From positions 1 through 6,130 of the forward strand of contig DAIBSV010000106.1 of the NCBI GenBank assembly GCA_027415455.1: 6,130 nt of DNA. Reading direction: 5' to 3'. Shown piece by piece: positions 4,725-6,130 of this stretch. The translations under genes and the position numbers were made by a program. This stretch comes from Nitrospirota bacterium (GTDB lineage: Bacteria > Nitrospirota_A > Leptospirillia > Leptospirillales > Leptospirillaceae). Positions within the stretch are counted from its first letter, which is position 1. Each line of letters begins with the position of its first letter. The notes beneath the pieces were generated by a model that was not told the origin of the DNA, did not search any database, and saw only the letters and a list, made by a program, of their open reading frames with translations.

Positions 4725-5963
4725 GTGCAAAAGGAGGTCCCCATCGACGCCACGGAACCCCTTCCCGAAGGTCGCTGCAAGGTCCTGATACTGGGCGCAA
4801 ATGTCGGAAGCGGCCACATGCGTGCGGCCCACGCGGTTGCAAAGGCCCTTTCCGGGATCACCCCGTCGCCTGAGGTAAGAGTCGAGGATCTCCTGGAGAG
4901 GGGCAGCCCTCTCTTCTGTTTTCTCTATCGCACCACCTACCTTTTCCTCGCCCGTCGCTTTCCCCGTCTTCTCGATCGACTCTATGGATGGAGCGATCCC
5001 ATGCCACGGTGGCTGGCCCTCCTTCTTCCCCGAATCGACCGGCTGGCATTCCGCACGTTTTTGAGGGAGCTCGCCGAAGACCCTCCCGACCTGATCCTCT
5101 CCACGCATTTCCTTCCCCTTGAAATTCTGTCGTCTGATCGCCCCAAAGGACTCCTTCGGACGCCTCTCTGGGGCGTCGTCACCGATCTTCACCCCCATGG
5201 GATCTGGCTTTGGCCAGGTGTCTCGCATTATGTCGTCTCCGATGAGGCGGCCGAGAGGACGGTCCGGCAGAAAAGAACGGGGCAGACCCTTTCTGTGTCG
5301 ACGGCGGGGATTCCGGTGGACCCTGAATTTTCTGTTCCTCCGGTCCGGGGCGATCTCCGGGAAAAGATGGGACTTCCTGAGCGGAATACGGTTCTTCTTC
5401 TCTCGGGGGGAGAGGGGCTCGACGATCTTGTCTCTCTCCTCGATTCCTTTGCCGGATTCCCCGGGGAGTTGACCCTCATCGCGATTGCCGGAAAAAACCG
5501 GCGGCTCCTCAGGGCGTGTGAGCGGTGGGCCGGCCGCCATCAAAGCCGATGGCTTGCCGTAAGGGTTCACGGGTTTGTGAAAAACATGCCGGAGATGATG
5601 GGGGTGGCCGACGTGGTGGTCACCAAGCCGGGGGGCATGACCCTTTTCGAGGCGCTGGCTCTTGGACGGCCCCTGGTCCTTCTTCCGGCCAGGGGAGGAC
5701 AGGAGGCGATCAACCGGCGCTGGGCGGTCGACTCCGGGGCGGCGGTTCCCAGTGATCAGCCCCGGAGGACGGGATCCCTCGTCCGCGCTCTCTTCGAAGA
5801 TCCGGACCGCCTGAGGGAAATGGCTCTTGCCGCCTGTCGGGCCGGCCGTCCGGAGGCCTCCATCCTCATTGCCAGGGAGGTTGTGGGTTCCCTTTGCTAT
5901 GACGTCAATTCTGAAGGAGGATTTCATGCCGACAACCCATTACCGGTCGGTCTTCATCTCTGA
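4725..5963 (+). CDS. GT28-family glycosyltransferase, monogalactosyldiacylglycerol-synthase-like
   Basis: The 412-residue protein has the two-domain GT-B layout of the MGDG synthase/processive diacylglycerol glucosyltransferase group, related to MurG, which adds sugars from UDP-sugars to membrane lipids on the cytoplasmic face. The N-terminal acceptor domain opens with KVLILGANVGSGHMRAA (19-35), the family's glycine/His loop. It continues with ILSTHFLPLE (124-133), GVVTDLHPHGIW (150-161) and STAGIPVDPEF (192-202). The C-terminal donor domain has LLLSGGEG (224-231), HGFVKNMPEMMGVADVVVTK (282-301), PGGMTLFEALALGRP (302-316) and GGQEAINRRWA (324-334), the nucleotide-sugar binding signature. Donor and acceptor cannot be read from sequence. 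The start is doubtful: GTG at 4725 has no usable ribosome binding site, while AAAAGGAGGT at 4729-4738 lies inside the frame, five bases before an in-frame ATC (4743, residue 7). A stop at 4674-4676 excludes a longer form. The 3' end overlaps the next gene by 38 bp. Confidence 0.87.
   Translation: MQKEVPIDATEPLPEGRCKVLILGANVGSGHMRAAHAVAKALSGITPSPEVRVEDLLERGSPLFCFLYRTTYLFLARRFPRLLDRLYGWSDPMPRWLALLLPRIDRLAFRTFLRELAEDPPDLILSTHFLPLEILSSDRPKGLLRTPLWGVVTDLHPHGIWLWPGVSHYVVSDEAAERTVRQKRTGQTLSVSTAGIPVDPEFSVPPVRGDLREKMGLPERNTVLLLSGGEGLDDLVSLLDSFAGFPGELTLIAIAGKNRRLLRACERWAGRHQSRWLAVRVHGFVKNMPEMMGVADVVVTKPGGMTLFEALALGRPLVLLPARGGQEAINRRWAVDSGAAVPSDQPRRTGSLVRALFEDPDRLREMALAACRAGRPEASILIAREVVGSLCYDVNSEGGFHADNPLPVGLHL
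4729..4745 (+). promoter_or_regulatory. strong Shine-Dalgarno inside the glycosyltransferase start, pointing to ATC
   Basis: AAAAGGAGGT (4729-4738) is close to a perfect anti-16S match. It is followed by CCCC and then ATC at 4743-4745, in frame with the glycosyltransferase. The nearest in-frame GTG (4725) lies upstream of this site. The divergent ppk2 gene has nearly the same arrangement, AGGAGGTCCC followed by ATG, so the ATC occupies exactly the place where a start codon would be expected. Confidence 0.6.
5913..5928 (+). promoter_or_regulatory. ribosome binding site of the LpxH-like gene inside the glycosyltransferase 3' end
   Basis: GAAGGAGG (5913-5920) precedes the ATG at 5926 by five bases. 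It lies wholly within the glycosyltransferase reading frame, 43-50 bases before its stop, so a ribosome translating the first gene passes over the start of the second. This spacing decides the start of the downstream gene and suggests translational coupling. Confidence 0.75.
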
Positions 5964-6130
5964 CGTGCACCTCGGAACCCGGGACTGCCGGGTCGATCTT
6001 CTTCTGGATTTTTTGCGGGAGACCGAGTGCGAGACCCTCTATCTCGTGGGGGACATCCTGGACTTCTGGCAGCTGAAACGCTCCTGGTTCTGGCCCGAGG
6101 CCCACAGCACCGTCATCCAGAAGATCCTCC
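5926..6130 (+). CDS. UDP-2,3-diacylglucosamine diphosphatase-like metallophosphoesterase, N-terminal part (cut by right edge)
   Basis: Sixty-eight codons are visible before the window ends. The product begins a calcineurin-like metallophosphoesterase domain of the COG2908 (LpxH-related) group. These enzymes cleave UDP-2,3-diacylglucosamine to lipid X and UMP during lipid A synthesis, at the cytoplasmic membrane. Metal-binding residues are visible in FISDVHLGTR (Asp13, His15) and LVGDILDFW (Asp43, with Asp46 following). WFWPEAHSTVIQKIL (54-68) is a typical next block. The remaining metal ligands, including the GNHD motif, lie outside. The wording RSVFISDVHLGTRDC and the following W-rich region are nearer to the broad COG2908 family than to E. 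coli LpxH, so the exact substrate is inferred. It overlaps the glycosyltransferase end by 38 bp in another frame and shares its transcript, consistent with a joint role in envelope lipid synthesis. Confidence 0.87.
   Translation, partial: MPTTHYRSVFISDVHLGTRDCRVDLLLDFLRETECETLYLVGDILDFWQLKRSWFWPEAHSTVIQKIL

Noticed and set aside
4711..4788. A 25-codon ATG frame overlapping the glycosyltransferase start in another frame
   Set aside because: No ribosome binding site precedes it and its Lys/Arg/Pro-rich product looks like out-of-frame reading of GC-rich DNA.
4611..5927. A 438-codon minus-strand frame opposite the glycosyltransferase
   Set aside because: Its product is low-complexity and rich in Arg, Gly and Pro, with no family motif, while the plus strand carries clear GT-B signatures. 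It is a GC-driven mirror frame.

Overview
The window is GC-rich, densely packed bacterial DNA with no mobile element, CRISPR array or other sign of an accessory island. It carries seven protein genes, two of them cut by the window edges, and one tRNA gene. A dTDP-sugar gene (rmlB), an LpxH-like lipid A phosphatase and a secreted c-type cytochrome point to a Gram-negative organism with O-antigen-type sugars and a respiratory chain. Strong AAGGAGG-type ribosome binding sites sit close to the start codons, and non-ATG starts are frequent. The overall style would suit an acidophilic or chemolithotrophic lineage such as Leptospirillum (Nitrospirota), but this is a guess and no marker gene here settles it.

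Layout, left to right. Positions 1-251 (minus) hold the N-terminal end of rmlB. It is divergent from argA (395-1789, plus), a full-length two-domain N-acetylglutamate synthase for arginine biosynthesis. argA converges on a small exported monohaem cytochrome c (1836-2216, minus), with a GC-rich hairpin at the junction. A 238-bp divergent gap, with a good promoter candidate for the cytochrome, precedes an uncharacterised PA0069-family radical SAM protein (2455-3534, plus). After a short spacer comes tRNA-Arg(UCG) (3626-3702, minus). Upstream of it on the same strand is a class I PPK2 polyphosphate kinase (3759-4580, minus). A roughly 145-160-bp divergent region then leads to a GT28 glycosyltransferase of the monogalactosyldiacylglycerol-synthase type (plus). 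That gene overlaps by 38 bp the start of an LpxH-like UDP-2,3-diacylglucosamine diphosphatase, which runs off the right edge.

Functionally the genes are mostly independent housekeeping units: sugar-nucleotide synthesis, arginine synthesis, electron transfer, polyphosphate/nucleotide phosphorylation and envelope lipid synthesis. The one convincing operon is the glycosyltransferase plus LpxH-like pair, both directed at membrane lipids or lipid A. I see no new multi-gene system. The most interesting points are local: a perfect Shine-Dalgarno sequence that sits inside the annotated start of the glycosyltransferase and points to an in-frame ATC, the orphan radical SAM enzyme, and several start-site and non-coding structures.
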